64,000 nucleotides of DNA from Thermodesulfomicrobium sp. WS (GCF_027925145.1 NZ_AP027130.1:1922001-1986000); one strand, 5' to 3'; shown: positions 1 to 7,912, numbered from the stretch's first letter. The notes: generated by a model not told the origin, from the letters alone. A program made the numbers and translations.

Positions 1-1
1 G

Positions 2-139
2 CTCTCCGACAACGGCGCAGACACGAAGACCCTTGCCCAAGCAGACCATTCCTTGCGCCAGATGCTCGCCCTGTGGGTGCTCCTCCAGGACATCACCATT
101 CCTCTGGCCCATTTTACCGCCTACACCGACGAGTCGTAA
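2..139 (+). CDS. 3' end of an unidentified gene (partial)
   Basis: The frame is open from the window edge to a TAA at 137-139 and gives 45 residues with GC-rich third positions, ending in ITIPLAHFTAYTDES. It overlaps the 3' end of the convergent xerC gene by about 19 bases. I do not recognise the protein; only its C-terminus is present. It could be a chance open frame, but codon use looks like that of the neighbours. Confidence 0.45.
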   Translation, partial: LSDNGADTKTLAQADHSLRQMLALWVLLQDITIPLAHFTAYTDES

Positions 140-1080
140 TCTTCGGGATCGCTTTGGGATTTTGCCTGCCCTGCGCCCCCGGACTCCTGCGTCTTTCGCG
201 CGCGGGGGTGGCAGCGGTCATAGACCTGCAGGGCGTGGCCCAGCTCCACGTGGGTATAGCGCTGGGTGGTGCTGATGCGGGCGTGCCCCAAGAGTTCTTG
301 CACCCCGCGCACATCCGCGCCCGAAGCCAACAGATGCGTGGCGAAGGCGTGACGTAGAGTGTGCGGGCTGACGGGTTTCAGAACGCCAGCGCGCTGTGCG
401 GCGGCACGCACAATGCGGTAGGCCTGGGCGCGGGTGAGTGGTGTGCCGTCTTCGTGGACGAACACCGGTCCCCGGCGCCGCCCGGCCAAAAGGGCAGCAA
501 GCCGGCGACGGGAGGCATCCGATAAGGGCACCAAGCGTTCTTTGCCGCCCTTGCCAGTCACCCGCACCATGCCCTGGGCCAGATCCACCTGTGGGGCCTC
601 AAGACCCACTGCCTCGCTGACCCGCAGTCCGGAGCCGTACAAGAGCTCCAGGAGCGCCGCGTCCCGCAGCGCCTGCGGGGAGGCGTCCGATGCGACGGCA
701 TCCAGGATGGCGATGGTCTCATCCACATTGAGGGCGCGGGGCCGACGGCGGGGTTGCTTGGGGTTGCGGATCCCCCGGGCAGGGTCCTGCAGCACAATTC
801 CATGCCGCAACCAGAAGCGAAACAGCGCACGCAGGGCGGAAAGCCGTCGGGCCACGGTGGTCTTGGCGAGTTTGCGGCGGTGCAGATCCGCCACGTACGC
901 GAGCACCTGCTCTCGGGTCAGCGTGTGCGGCTGAGCCAGCGAACCTCCCCGGTGGCGCAGGAAGCCTTCGAAATCCTCAAGATCCGTGGCATACGCATCC
1001 AGGGTCGCCTGCCGCAGCCCCCGCGCGGCGAGATATTGGAAAAAGCGCAGCACCGGCTCAGGCGCGCTGGTCCAGGACAT
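121..1080 (-). CDS. xerC: Tyrosine recombinase XerC/XerD-like
   Basis: A 319-residue site-specific recombinase, expected to resolve chromosome dimers at dif sites with a Xer partner. The N-terminal SAM-like core-binding domain (about residues 1-95) is followed by the catalytic domain. The full catalytic set is visible: Arg153 (in SGLRVSEA), Lys177 (GKGGKER), His240 and Arg243 (HTLRHAFATHLL), His266 (LLGH) and the nucleophile Tyr275 (TQRYTHV). The C-terminus carries a hydrophilic tail of about 30 residues. The ATG at 1080 gives the family's usual length and overlaps the end of the upstream GGDEF gene by 23 bases, so the two are probably co-transcribed. XerC versus XerD cannot be settled without alignment; an integrated-element integrase is unlikely, given the length and context. 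Confidence 0.88.
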   Translation of the reverse strand: MSWTSAPEPVLRFFQYLAARGLRQATLDAYATDLEDFEGFLRHRGGSLAQPHTLTREQVLAYVADLHRRKLAKTTVARRLSALRALFRFWLRHGIVLQDPARGIRNPKQPRRRPRALNVDETIAILDAVASDASPQALRDAALLELLYGSGLRVSEAVGLEAPQVDLAQGMVRVTGKGGKERLVPLSDASRRRLAALLAGRRRGPVFVHEDGTPLTRAQAYRIVRAAAQRAGVLKPVSPHTLRHAFATHLLASGADVRGVQELLGHARISTTQRYTHVELGHALQVYDRCHPRARKTQESGGAGQAKSQSDPEDYDSSV

Positions 1081-1990
1081 AGCTGCTCTTGGGATCTTTC
1101 TTGGCCATTTTTTTGAGCTCCATGGCCCTTGCCGATGCCTCGCCAAAGTGCTTGAGGCGCCCGGCGCGGTTGAAGACCACGGCAATGCTCACGGCCATGA
1201 TGGGAAACTCCTGCGGCCGTCCCTGACGGTCTACCGACAGGATGGCGCCCCGTTCCCGGTCGTCGGGATCATAGAACGACGGCACGATGGCGTCGAAATG
1301 GGCGATGATCCGCTGGCACACCCCTTCCACCTCGGCCTCGGGCACGATGAAGACGAAGTCGTCTCCCCCCACATGCCCCACAAAATGCGGGCCCTGCACC
1401 AACCCACGCACCGAATTCACCAACACCCGGGCGGTCATAAGCAGGACTTCATCGCCCCGGGCAAAGCCATACTTGTCGTTGAATGCCTTGAAATAATCGA
1501 GATCCACATACGCCAGGGCGAAGTCTTCCCGGCGGTCGATAAGGTCCTGAATGCGGTGGATGATGGAGGTATTGCCCGGCAGCTTGGTCAGGGGATTGGC
1601 GTCCAATGCCCGGGCTGCCCGGCCATGGGCAAGGAGGAGCCGGGCGCGGGCCTCCTCCACCCCGAGGGGCTGCACGAGAAAATCGTCCGCCTCCAGGGCC
1701 GCAATATCCAGCCCGGCGAGGCTCTCGGCGCCGCCAAAAATCACTACCACCGGGATCTGCCTGTAGACATTCTCGTTTTTGACAAGCTGCACCAGCTCCA
1801 GCCCGGACATGTCCGGCAAGCGCTCATCCACGAGCACCAAATCCGGCGGCGCGGTCAAAAGCTCCTCCAGGGCATCGCGGCCGCGTGCGAACACCGTCCA
1901 GCGCACCATCTCCTCCGGCCACACGCTCAGGACGAGCTGCACCAAGCCTGGCTGTGCGCTCAAAAGAAAAAAGTGCCGTGGCCGTGTCAT
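1058..1990 (-). CDS. Response-regulator-like GGDEF protein (putative diguanylate cyclase, GGDDF)
   Basis: 310 residues. The N-terminal part resembles a receiver domain, with a candidate phospho-acceptor Asp55 in LVLVDERLPD, but the usual conserved KP lysine is replaced (FLVQPLG, about residue 107). A GGDEF domain starts near DANPLTKLPGN (130-140), with YVDLDYFKAFND at 161-172. The active-site signature is GGDDF (208-212) rather than GG(D/E)EF, and no RxxD inhibitory site is visible just upstream of it. It would make cyclic di-GMP from GTP if active; the D-for-E change makes activity uncertain. It lies four bases downstream of an HDOD gene on the same strand, a typical signalling pair. Confidence 0.82.
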   Translation of the reverse strand: MTRPRHFFLLSAQPGLVQLVLSVWPEEMVRWTVFARGRDALEELLTAPPDLVLVDERLPDMSGLELVQLVKNENVYRQIPVVVIFGGAESLAGLDIAALEADDFLVQPLGVEEARARLLLAHGRAARALDANPLTKLPGNTSIIHRIQDLIDRREDFALAYVDLDYFKAFNDKYGFARGDEVLLMTARVLVNSVRGLVQGPHFVGHVGGDDFVFIVPEAEVEGVCQRIIAHFDAIVPSFYDPDDRERGAILSVDRQGRPQEFPIMAVSIAVVFNRAGRLKHFGEASARAMELKKMAKKDPKSSYVLDQRA

Positions 1991-1993
1991 GGC

Positions 1994-2818
1994 TTAGAGA
2001 TCGGCAAAGGCCGCTTCCACATCGTCAAGAATGCGCTCCCACAAGGCAGCGGTAATGCCCAAGGCCCGCAGCACGTGTGGATCGAGCGCACTCACCTGAT
2101 CGTCGCCGCCGCTTCCCACTTCGTAGAGCCGGGTGAGAAAATCCGCCAAGTGCACTATCTGGGCGGTCTTGGGATAGAGTTCCGCACTCATGGGCTTGTG
2201 ATGATAGGCAAGCCCTTCTTTGATATTGGGCGGCAAATTCCAATGATTACATAACCAGAGATTTACGCGGTCATGGGAAAAACCCAAGACATGTTTTTCG
2301 GCATCGATGTAGCGCATGTCGCGCTCCCGTACCGCAATATCGATCTCCTCCTTGGCCTCGGGCATTTGCACGGCAACCACCACTTTACCAATATCGTGCA
2401 GGAGTCCTACAACAGCATACTCTTCCGGATCCTTGCATCCAAGAGCGCGGGCAATGGTGGAACTCACAAGAGCGCAACCTTGGCTATGCTCCCAGAGCCC
2501 TACCATGGCGGTATTCATGGCGTCGAACACAGTAGTGCTGATGATGATGCCGCGAATGACGTTGAACCCCAAAAGCACCAAGGCGTGCTGGATGGATCCG
2601 ATGCGTCCCGGAAAGCCGTACACCGGCGAATTGACCATCTTGAGGACCTTGGCCGAAAGCACCTGGTCCTTGGCAATGACCTTGCTGATCTGCTCGGTGG
2701 ACGAATGCGGGTTCTCCACCAGGGCATTCACCTCTTCCAGCACCGAGGGGAGCGAAGGCAGGTCTTTCACCGCCAGGATGCGGCCTTTATACTCCGTGCG
2801 CAGATCCGTTTCCGGCAT
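1994..2818 (-). CDS. HDOD domain signalling protein
   Basis: 274 residues. The HDOD domain spans roughly residues 15-220 (start LPSLPSVLEEVNALV, then KVLKMVNSPVYGFPG), with the remnant metal-dependent hydrolase motif LLHDIGK at 139-145. HDOD proteins are usually non-enzymatic output or scaffold modules in second-messenger and chemotaxis-type signalling. The gene overlaps the small upstream gene by 32 bases and is followed by the GGDEF gene, so the three form one transcription unit; a role in cyclic di-GMP signalling is inferred from this context only. Confidence 0.85.
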   Translation of the reverse strand: MPETDLRTEYKGRILAVKDLPSLPSVLEEVNALVENPHSSTEQISKVIAKDQVLSAKVLKMVNSPVYGFPGRIGSIQHALVLLGFNVIRGIIISTTVFDAMNTAMVGLWEHSQGCALVSSTIARALGCKDPEEYAVVGLLHDIGKVVVAVQMPEAKEEIDIAVRERDMRYIDAEKHVLGFSHDRVNLWLCNHWNLPPNIKEGLAYHHKPMSAELYPKTAQIVHLADFLTRLYEVGSGGDDQVSALDPHVLRALGITAALWERILDDVEAAFADL

Positions 2819-3143
2819 CTTCTCCTCCTTGCGCGGCAGCGGCCTGGGCCTTGCTCGTGATGCGGCGGGCGATCATGGCCTTGATCTTCATCATGAACGC
2901 ATTGTCGCCAAACCCGCGAAAGAGATGATCGAGCCGCGCCAAGCGGCTTGCCGCGTCCACGGACGCAGCCCCGGGCTCGTCGCCTTCCACCACGATCCGG
3001 TCAATCCCCATGCGCCGCAGCCGATCGAGCAGCGCCGCAGTCACGGCCGTGCCCGCAGCCACGAGCACCATGCCATTGTCCCGGGTTACGGGCTTTGCCA
3101 AGACCATGCCTTCTTCGGCGGCATCAAGGGCAATTTTGCGCAT
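2787..3143 (-). CDS. Conserved small protein of the HDOD/GGDEF operon
   Basis: 118 residues starting at an ATG (3143) preceded by a GGAGGG ribosome site. The N-terminal 50 residues (MRKIALDAAEEGMVLAKPVT, then a DRLRRMGIDRIVVEG stretch) resemble the DUF3391/HD-GYP-associated N-terminal fold, in which a first stretch 'MVLAKPV.D.NG..L...G' is followed by a helix and strand. The C-terminal half is basic and Ala-rich. I do not know its function; its 32-base overlap with the HDOD gene suggests translational coupling. Confidence 0.72.
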   Translation of the reverse strand: MRKIALDAAEEGMVLAKPVTRDNGMVLVAAGTAVTAALLDRLRRMGIDRIVVEGDEPGAASVDAASRLARLDHLFRGFGDNAFMMKIKAMIARRITSKAQAAAAQGGEDAGNGSAHGV

Positions 3144-3153
3144 AGTCCCTCCA

Positions 3154-4302
3154 TCAACCCCGCAATGCCGTATAGTACATGCCCGGAGTTTGGCGCACAA
3201 GGCCTTCCATCTCCAAAAGAAGGAGCGCCGCGCTCACCCGGCCCGCGTCCCAGCCCAAGGTCTGGGCCACGGCGTCCACATGCCGGGGCTCTTCGGGATG
3301 CAGGCATTGCCACACCGTGCGGGCATCTTCGGAGGGGAATACGGGGGGCGGAGATGCAGAAGACGGCGCAGGAGAAGGAGATACGGCCCCAGGCTCTGGA
3401 GTACGGACAGGAAGATCCCCGGCGTACCGCCGCAGTGGCGCTGCCAATTCACGGAGCACGTCCGCCCCGCTTTGTACCAAAGTGGCACCGTCGCGAAGCA
3501 GTTGGTGGGAGCCGTGAAACGTGTCTGCCGTTACCGGACCAGGGACGACGAACACCTCGCGCCCCTGGGTCAGCGCCAACGCCGCTGTGACTGCGGTGCC
3601 GCTTCGCAGCGCTGCCTCAATCACCACCACGCCAAGGCTCATGCCGCTGATGATGCGGTTGCGGTACGGAAAATTGCGTCCCTCCGGTCGCGTGCCTGGG
3701 GCGAACTCCGTGACGAGCACTCCGTCTTGGGCCAAACGCTGCCACAGATCGCGGTGCTTGGCGGGATACACCAGGTCCATGCCGGTACCGAGCACCGCAC
3801 ACGAGCTGCCCACCTCCGCCAAAGCACTCAGATGCGCCGCGCGGTCGATGCCCACCGCCAGGCCCGACACCACGCATACCCCGGCCCGAGCCAGATCCCG
3901 AGCAATACTCTGGGCCATATCAAGCCCATAGCGTGAAGGACGGCGAGAGCCCACCACCGCCACACATGGGCCCCCAAGCAGCTCGCCACGCCCCAGAACG
4001 TACAGCAGGATGGGCGGGTCGGCGATCGCACGCAAAAGCGGAGGATAGACCTCGTCGCTCCACAGGACGATCCGGGCCGAAAGACGCCGTGCCGCCTGCA
4101 TCTCCGTGTGTACGGCCTCGCGCCAGGTGGCAGCGCCAAAGGACTGCGCCACCGCCGCCGAGGTCAAACGGCGCTCCGCCCAATGCCGCCAATCCTCGAC
4201 CGCAGCCTGGGCCGAGCCGTAGGCCGCCAAGAGCCGTTTCCAGGTGCGCGGCCCAAGCCCAGGGGTGTGACGCAGGGCCAAAGACGCGGTCACCGCATCC
4301 AT
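3154..4302 (-). CDS. dprA: DNA-processing protein DprA
   Basis: 382 residues, normal for DprA, which binds incoming single-stranded DNA and loads RecA during transformation. An N-terminal helical domain (PGLGPRTWKRLLAAYGS) is followed by the Rossmann-like core. Core signatures are CVAVVGSRRPSRYGLDMA, the conserved SGLAVGIDRAAHLSAL, GTGMDLVYPAKHRDL and PYRNRIISGMSLGVVVIEA. After an Ala/Pro linker comes a winged-helix-like tail (HVDAVAQTLGWDAGRVSAALLLLEMEGLV). The start was chosen at the ATG that overlaps the stop of the TPR gene as TGATG, implying translational coupling. Confidence 0.95.
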   Translation of the reverse strand: MDAVTASLALRHTPGLGPRTWKRLLAAYGSAQAAVEDWRHWAERRLTSAAVAQSFGAATWREAVHTEMQAARRLSARIVLWSDEVYPPLLRAIADPPILLYVLGRGELLGGPCVAVVGSRRPSRYGLDMAQSIARDLARAGVCVVSGLAVGIDRAAHLSALAEVGSSCAVLGTGMDLVYPAKHRDLWQRLAQDGVLVTEFAPGTRPEGRNFPYRNRIISGMSLGVVVIEAALRSGTAVTAALALTQGREVFVVPGPVTADTFHGSHQLLRDGATLVQSGADVLRELAAPLRRYAGDLPVRTPEPGAVSPSPAPSSASPPPVFPSEDARTVWQCLHPEEPRHVDAVAQTLGWDAGRVSAALLLLEMEGLVRQTPGMYYTALRG

Positions 4303-5120
4303 CACGACCCCGCCACCCGCTGCCGGGCGAGCTGTGCAGCCGGCGTCCCTGGGTATTCTGTCATCACCCGCTGCCATAGGGTGCGGGCCACCTGCGTCTT
4401 GCCCAGACGATGCCAGGAAAGGGCGATCTTGAACAAAGCATCCGACGCCTTGGCGTGGCGCGGGTGCAGACGCAGCACCTCCTCCCACGCCCAGATGGCC
4501 TGCATGAGCCGGCCCTGAGCATACCAGGTTTCGCCAATCCAATACCGAGCATTGGGAACCAGCGAAGCAGCACCATGCCGGGCAAGCAACTGCTGCCAGG
4601 TCTTTCGTGCCGCAGCGTAGCGTCTGGCCTGGTAGGCCTTCATGGCGGCATCATACAGCACCTGGGGGGAAGCGGACGAAACCGCCGGCGGCGAGGACGG
4701 AATCGGTTTGGGGGAAGGTTTTTGCGCAGCGGCCGTGGCATTGTCCGAAACAGCGTCCTCGGGATGTGCTAAGGCGGCAGCAGACGAGGCATTGCGTGCC
4801 TCGGAGGTCGTCGTTTCCCGGGGGAGCGGTTTCTCGGACACCAGGGGCTTGGGCTCTGCAGGCGGCGGGGCAAAGGAAGGGGCCGGGGCGGACGAAGATT
4901 CCTGCTGCGGGGCCGAGAGGGGAGCCGGGGGAAGAGCAGGCAGAGGTGGGGGGAACGCCGATGCCGACTGCTCTTGCCCTGCCGAAGCCGGCGGGGGCAC
5001 GGAAGACGCCATCGGCGCCGGAGGCGTTGCATTGGCACTCACCGGGAAGCGAAGCATCGCACCCCAGCCATTTGTGGCGACCAGCATCACGCCCAGCACC
5101 CACCAGAACCGACAAGCCAT
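4302..5120 (-). CDS. Exported TPR protein (YbgF/CpoB-like)
   Basis: 272 residues. An N-terminal signal peptide (cleavage near GWGA) is followed by about 120 residues of Pro/Ala/Ser-rich linker, then by tetratricopeptide-type repeats. The repeats include LYDAAMKAYQARRYAAARKT, NARYWIGETWYAQGRLMQAI and DALFKIALSWHRLGKTQVAR. This is the layout of periplasmic CpoB/YbgF proteins, which coordinate peptidoglycan synthesis with outer-membrane constriction. Tol-Pal genes are not nearby, so the exact role is open. A GGGGGTGACGT ribosome site precedes the ATG; the gene heads the unit that continues into dprA. Confidence 0.8.
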   Translation of the reverse strand: MACRFWWVLGVMLVATNGWGAMLRFPVSANATPPAPMASSVPPPASAGQEQSASAFPPPLPALPPAPLSAPQQESSSAPAPSFAPPPAEPKPLVSEKPLPRETTTSEARNASSAAALAHPEDAVSDNATAAAQKPSPKPIPSSPPAVSSASPQVLYDAAMKAYQARRYAAARKTWQQLLARHGAASLVPNARYWIGETWYAQGRLMQAIWAWEEVLRLHPRHAKASDALFKIALSWHRLGKTQVARTLWQRVMTEYPGTPAAQLARQRVAGS

Positions 5121-5185
5121 ACGTCACCCCCTTGCTGTTTGCGAGCTTTCCATAAAAGACCAGTTTCTGCCCCGCAAGCTTGGCA

Positions 5186-5413
5186 ATGCTCAGGAAGAAG
5201 ACTATCCGTGCCGGCATGGAACCGGTGTATATCGTCTGCCCTGTGTGCCAGGGCCGCGCCTCCCTCTCCGGCCCCTGAGCCGCTGCCCGTATTACCTGCA
5301 CGGAGTGCGGGAGCGAAGTCTGGGCCCATCATCACCGAGACGCCATCGAAGCCTACCAAGAAGCGCTCTGCGCTGCCTGGGCCTCTCTTGAAAAAGGCGA
5401 CCGTCTTGAGTAG
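5186..5413 (+). CDS. Small zinc-ribbon protein with an in-frame UGA (selenoprotein candidate or nonsense mutant)
   Basis: One frame runs from ATG 5186 (or ATG 5216) to TAG 5411-5413 and is broken only by a TGA at 5276-5278. Before the TGA it encodes MEPVYIVCPVCQGRASLSGP; after it, AAARITCTECGSEVWAHHH and about 25 more residues. The CPVC and CTEC knuckles, on opposite sides of the TGA, make one treble-clef or zinc-ribbon motif, so both parts belong to one gene. Either the UGA is read (selenocysteine; selA is at 38370 in this window) or this is a recently killed gene, for example CGA to TGA. No strong ribosome site is seen before either ATG. The function is unknown. Confidence 0.5.
5295..5311 (+). 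promoter_or_regulatory. SECIS-like hairpin downstream of in-frame UGA
   Basis: CCTGCAC (5295-5301) pairs with GTGCGGG (5305-5311), seven pairs with one G-U, closing a GGA loop. The loop begins 23 bases after the UGA at 5276-5278. This fits the general bacterial SECIS model: a small apical loop with G among the first two bases, a short upper stem, and the loop roughly 16-37 bases from the UGA. In DNA this GC-rich such hairpins also occur by chance. Confidence 0.3.
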
Positions 5414-5463
5414 GGGGCATGCCACCTTTTTCACAAATTCCACCCCTTGCTAAGGAGACCCTC

Positions 5464-6456
5464 ATGCACCGTTTCTCTGTACTCCTTCTGGCCCTGGCGC
5501 TGCTTGCCATGCCCGCTTGCCTCTGGGCCTCTGCGGATGGCGAAGGCAGTTCCCCGGCCATGGCCCTGCAGCGTCTTCAGGAAGGCAATGCCCGTTTCCA
5601 GGAGGGCCGCAGCATCCATCCCAACCGGGATACCGCCCGTCGACTGGTCACTTCGACCCTGGGGCAGAAGCCCTTTGCCACGGTCCTTGCGTGCTCGGAC
5701 TCCCGAGTGCCTGTGGAGATCGTGTTCGATCAGGGCATTGGCGACCTCTTTGTCATCAAAGTCGCCGGCAATGTGGCGGACACCGATGAGATCGGCTCCA
5801 TGGAATACGGCGTGGACCACCTGGGCACCCCGGTGCTCGTCGTCCTGGGCCACACCCATTGCGGCGCGGTCACTGCAGTGACCACCGGGGCGGAAGTGCA
5901 CGGCGCCATTGCGCAATTGGTGGACAACATCATCCCTGCCCTGGAAACCACCCGCCATGCCCATCCCGACCTTGAGGGAGGCGCCCTCATCGACGCCGTC
6001 ATCGAGGCCAATGTGTGGCAGGCCATCGAAGACATCTTGAAGCGCAGCCCCGCCATTGCCGCCCGGGTGGCCCAGGGGAAAACCGCGGTTGTGGGGGCGA
6101 TCTACGACATCGCCTCCGGAGCAGTGCGCTTTTTGGGAGAACACCCCAACCAGGCCGCCCTGCTCGCTGCGGCGCCCACGGCTTCCCATGCGGGAGGTGA
6201 CGGGCACGCTGCCGACACCCAGGAGCACGCCGCAGCCCCGCACCAGAATGAAGCCACGCCCGCAGCTTCCGCTGCGCATGCGCAAAACGCCGAGAGCGGC
6301 GCCCATGCAGAGGCCAAAGACGCCCACGGCACCGCCACGGCACCCGAGGCCAAAAGCGGTGGGTTTGGGTTCTTTTCCTTCCTGCTTTTCGTGGCCGCCC
6401 TCATCGGCGTGGTCATCCTGCTGGACAAGACCATCCTGCGGCCAGAAGACAACTAA
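5464..6456 (+). CDS. Exported, membrane-anchored beta-class carbonic anhydrase
   Basis: 330 residues. The start ATG follows AAGGAG. A signal peptide (about 1-23) is followed by a complete beta-carbonic anhydrase domain. The zinc-site residues are Cys77, Asp79 and Arg81 in ACSDSR, then His130 and Cys133 in LGHTHCGA. After residue 235 comes a His/Ala-rich low-complexity linker of about 65 residues, then a C-terminal transmembrane segment (FFSFLLFVAALIGVVILL) and a short tail. It should hydrate CO2 to bicarbonate outside the cytoplasm, tethered to the inner membrane. The tail anchor is unusual for this family. It stands alone between the zinc-ribbon gene and a terminator. Confidence 0.92.
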   Translation: MHRFSVLLLALALLAMPACLWASADGEGSSPAMALQRLQEGNARFQEGRSIHPNRDTARRLVTSTLGQKPFATVLACSDSRVPVEIVFDQGIGDLFVIKVAGNVADTDEIGSMEYGVDHLGTPVLVVLGHTHCGAVTAVTTGAEVHGAIAQLVDNIIPALETTRHAHPDLEGGALIDAVIEANVWQAIEDILKRSPAIAARVAQGKTAVVGAIYDIASGAVRFLGEHPNQAALLAAAPTASHAGGDGHAADTQEHAAAPHQNEATPAASAAHAQNAESGAHAEAKDAHGTATAPEAKSGGFGFFSFLLFVAALIGVVILLDKTILRPEDN

Positions 6457-6476
6457 CGGCCCTGCACCAATGCTTC

Positions 6477-6512
6477 CCCGACGGCCGGTCCTCCCCGGCC
6501 GTCGGGTTTTTT
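6477..6512 (+). terminator. Intrinsic terminator after the carbonic anhydrase
   Basis: A perfect 12-bp stem (CCCGACGGCCGG with CCGGCCGTCGGG), a six-base loop and six T residues lie just after the carbonic anhydrase stop. The T run is on the plus strand only, so it serves the plus-strand gene; the convergent trpB ends a few bases beyond. Confidence 0.9.
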
Positions 6513-6518
6513 ATTGGC

Positions 6519-7718
6519 TCACAGGGAGGGGATGCGAAGTTCCCCCTGACGCACCAAGCGCTCCACCTGCTCCACATCCTTATCCCCACGACCCGACAGA
6601 TTGACCACCAAAACCGCGTCCCGAGGCAGAGTCGGCGCCACGGCCACGGCATGGGCAAGGGCGTGGGCGGACTCCAGGGCAGGGATGATCCCCTCCAGGC
6701 GCGAGAGCAGGAAAAAGGCGTCCACGGCTTCCTGATCGCTGGCGTACACGTACTGCGCCCGGCCAGAGTCCTTGAGATAGGCATGCTCCGGGCCCACGCT
6801 GGGGTAATCCAGACCTGCGGAGATGGAGTACACTTCTGCGGGTCCCCCGGAGGCATCCTTGAGCATGTACGAGTAAAAACCATGCATGGTGCCCGGCTCG
6901 CCCAGACACAGGGTCGCCGCATGCTGCCCGTACTCCAGACCACGGCCCGCGGGCTCGACACCGATGAGCCGGACCTCCGTATCGTCCATGAACCCGGAAA
7001 ACAGTCCAATGGCATTGGAGCCGCCGCCCACACAGGCAATGCAGGCATCGGGCAGACGGCCTTCCTGCGCGAGGATCTGCTCCCGGGCCTCACGCCCCAC
7101 TACGGCCTGGAACTCGCGCACCATGAGGGGATAGGGATGCGGGCCCACGGCAGACCCGAGAAGATAGAACGCATCGCCTTCCCGCACCCAGGCCTCGATG
7201 GCCTCGTCCACGGCCTCCTTGAGGGTTTTCTGCCCGCTTTGGGCCGGAACTACCCGGGCCCCCATCATCTCCATGCGGAAGACGTTGAGCCGCTGCCGCT
7301 CCACATCCACCGCGCCCATGTAAATGGTGCATTCCATCCCCATGAGCGCGGCCGTGGCGGCCGTGGCCACGCCATGCTGTCCAGCCCCGGTCTCCGCAAT
7401 GATCTTTTTCTTGCCCATACGCTTTGCCAGCAAAATCTGTCCGATGGTATTGTTGATCTTATGCGCCCCCAGGTGGTTCAGATCTTCCCGCTTCAGGTAT
7501 ATTTTCGCTCCGCCAAGATGGCGGGTAAGATTGGCGCAAAAATACAAAGGATTGGGTCTTCCTGCATATTGACGCAAGTAGTATTGGTACTCATCGAAAA
7601 ACTCCGGATCATTGCGATACTTTTGGAATGCATGATCCAACTCATCCAGCATGGACTTCACTGGCTCTGGGACGAATTGCCCGCCGTAAGGGCCAAAAAA
7701 CCCAGAAAACTGACGCAT
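6519..7718 (-). CDS. trpB: Tryptophan synthase beta chain
   Basis: 399 residues, the standard TrpB1 length. It joins indole and serine using PLP. The PLP lysine is Lys87 in [12 protein letters not shown]; the phosphate-binding loop is [19 protein letters not shown] and the C-terminal NLSGRGDKD are conserved. AAGGAGGT precedes the ATG. No trpA or other trp gene lies next to it: upstream is its own attenuator, downstream the convergent carbonic anhydrase. Regulation is by transcription attenuation with a Trp-rich leader peptide (see 7738-7874). Confidence 0.97.
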   Translation of the reverse strand: MRQFSGFFGPYGGQFVPEPVKSMLDELDHAFQKYRNDPEFFDEYQYYLRQYAGRPNPLYFCANLTRHLGGAKIYLKREDLNHLGAHKINNTIGQILLAKRMGKKKIIAETGAGQHGVATAATAALMGMECTIYMGAVDVERQRLNVFRMEMMGARVVPAQSGQKTLKEAVDEAIEAWVREGDAFYLLGSAVGPHPYPLMVREFQAVVGREAREQILAQEGRLPDACIACVGGGSNAIGLFSGFMDDTEVRLIGVEPAGRGLEYGQHAATLCLGEPGTMHGFYSYMLKDASGGPAEVYSISAGLDYPSVGPEHAYLKDSGRAQYVYASDQEAVDAFFLLSRLEGIIPALESAHALAHAVAVAPTLPRDAVLVVNLSGRGDKDVEQVERLVRQGELRIPSL

Positions 7719-7737
7719 ATCGACCTCCTTAAAATAC

Positions 7738-7770
7738 AAAAAAACCGCGGTCAGAATCATTCTGCCGCGG
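7738..7770 (-). promoter_or_regulatory. trp attenuator: terminator hairpin before trpB
   Basis: Read toward trpB, CCGCGG-CAGAA pairs with TTCTG-(A)-CCGCGG and is followed by seven T residues, ending 11 bases before the trpB ribosome site. An earlier hairpin (7818-7834, GGCACAC/GTGTGCC with a 3-base loop) directly follows the Trp codons of the leader peptide. The 3' arm of that first hairpin (TGTGCCG) can instead pair, 6 of 7, with CGGCAGA in the 5' arm of the terminator, giving the mutually exclusive 1:2, 2:3 and 3:4 folds of a classical attenuator. Confidence 0.88.
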
Positions 7771-7802
7771 CTTGGGTGTGCGATGGATATCGCCTCTCCG
7801 AG

Positions 7803-7874
7803 TCAACGCCCTCCCCCGGCACACTGCGTGTGCCACCACCACAACCAAGAAAAGGGACAAGTTGCGTTGAACAT
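7803..7874 (-). CDS. trpL: trp operon leader peptide
   Basis: A 23-residue ORF with ATG at 7874 and TGA at 7803-7805. It begins MFNATC and contains the run WLWWW, so four of five consecutive codons are UGG (7833-7841 and 7845-7847). The stop lies shortly before the terminator hairpin upstream of trpB. A ribosome stalling on these codons when Trp-tRNA is scarce would free the antiterminator. No clear Shine-Dalgarno is seen; a TTGACA box only 29 bases upstream of the ATG suggests the transcript may start at or very near the ATG. Confidence 0.88.
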   Translation of the reverse strand: MFNATCPFSWLWWWHTQCAGGGR

Positions 7875-7879
7875 GAAAA

Positions 7880-7909
7880 TATGGTTTCGGAAAAAATCGA
7901 TTTTGTCAA
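7880..7909 (-). promoter_or_regulatory. Probable promoter of trpL-trpB
   Basis: A perfect TTGACA (-35) on the minus strand at 7909-7904 lies 17-18 bases before AACCATA, a weak -10. It is just downstream of the tandem palindromic repeat at 7913-7959 and just upstream of the trpL ATG. The -10 is poor, so the exact start site is uncertain. Confidence 0.5.
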
Positions 7910-7912
7910 GTT

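Noticed and set aside
5276-5278. Two separate small genes divided at the TGA
   Set aside because: The second part has no start codon or ribosome site and carries half of the zinc knuckle.
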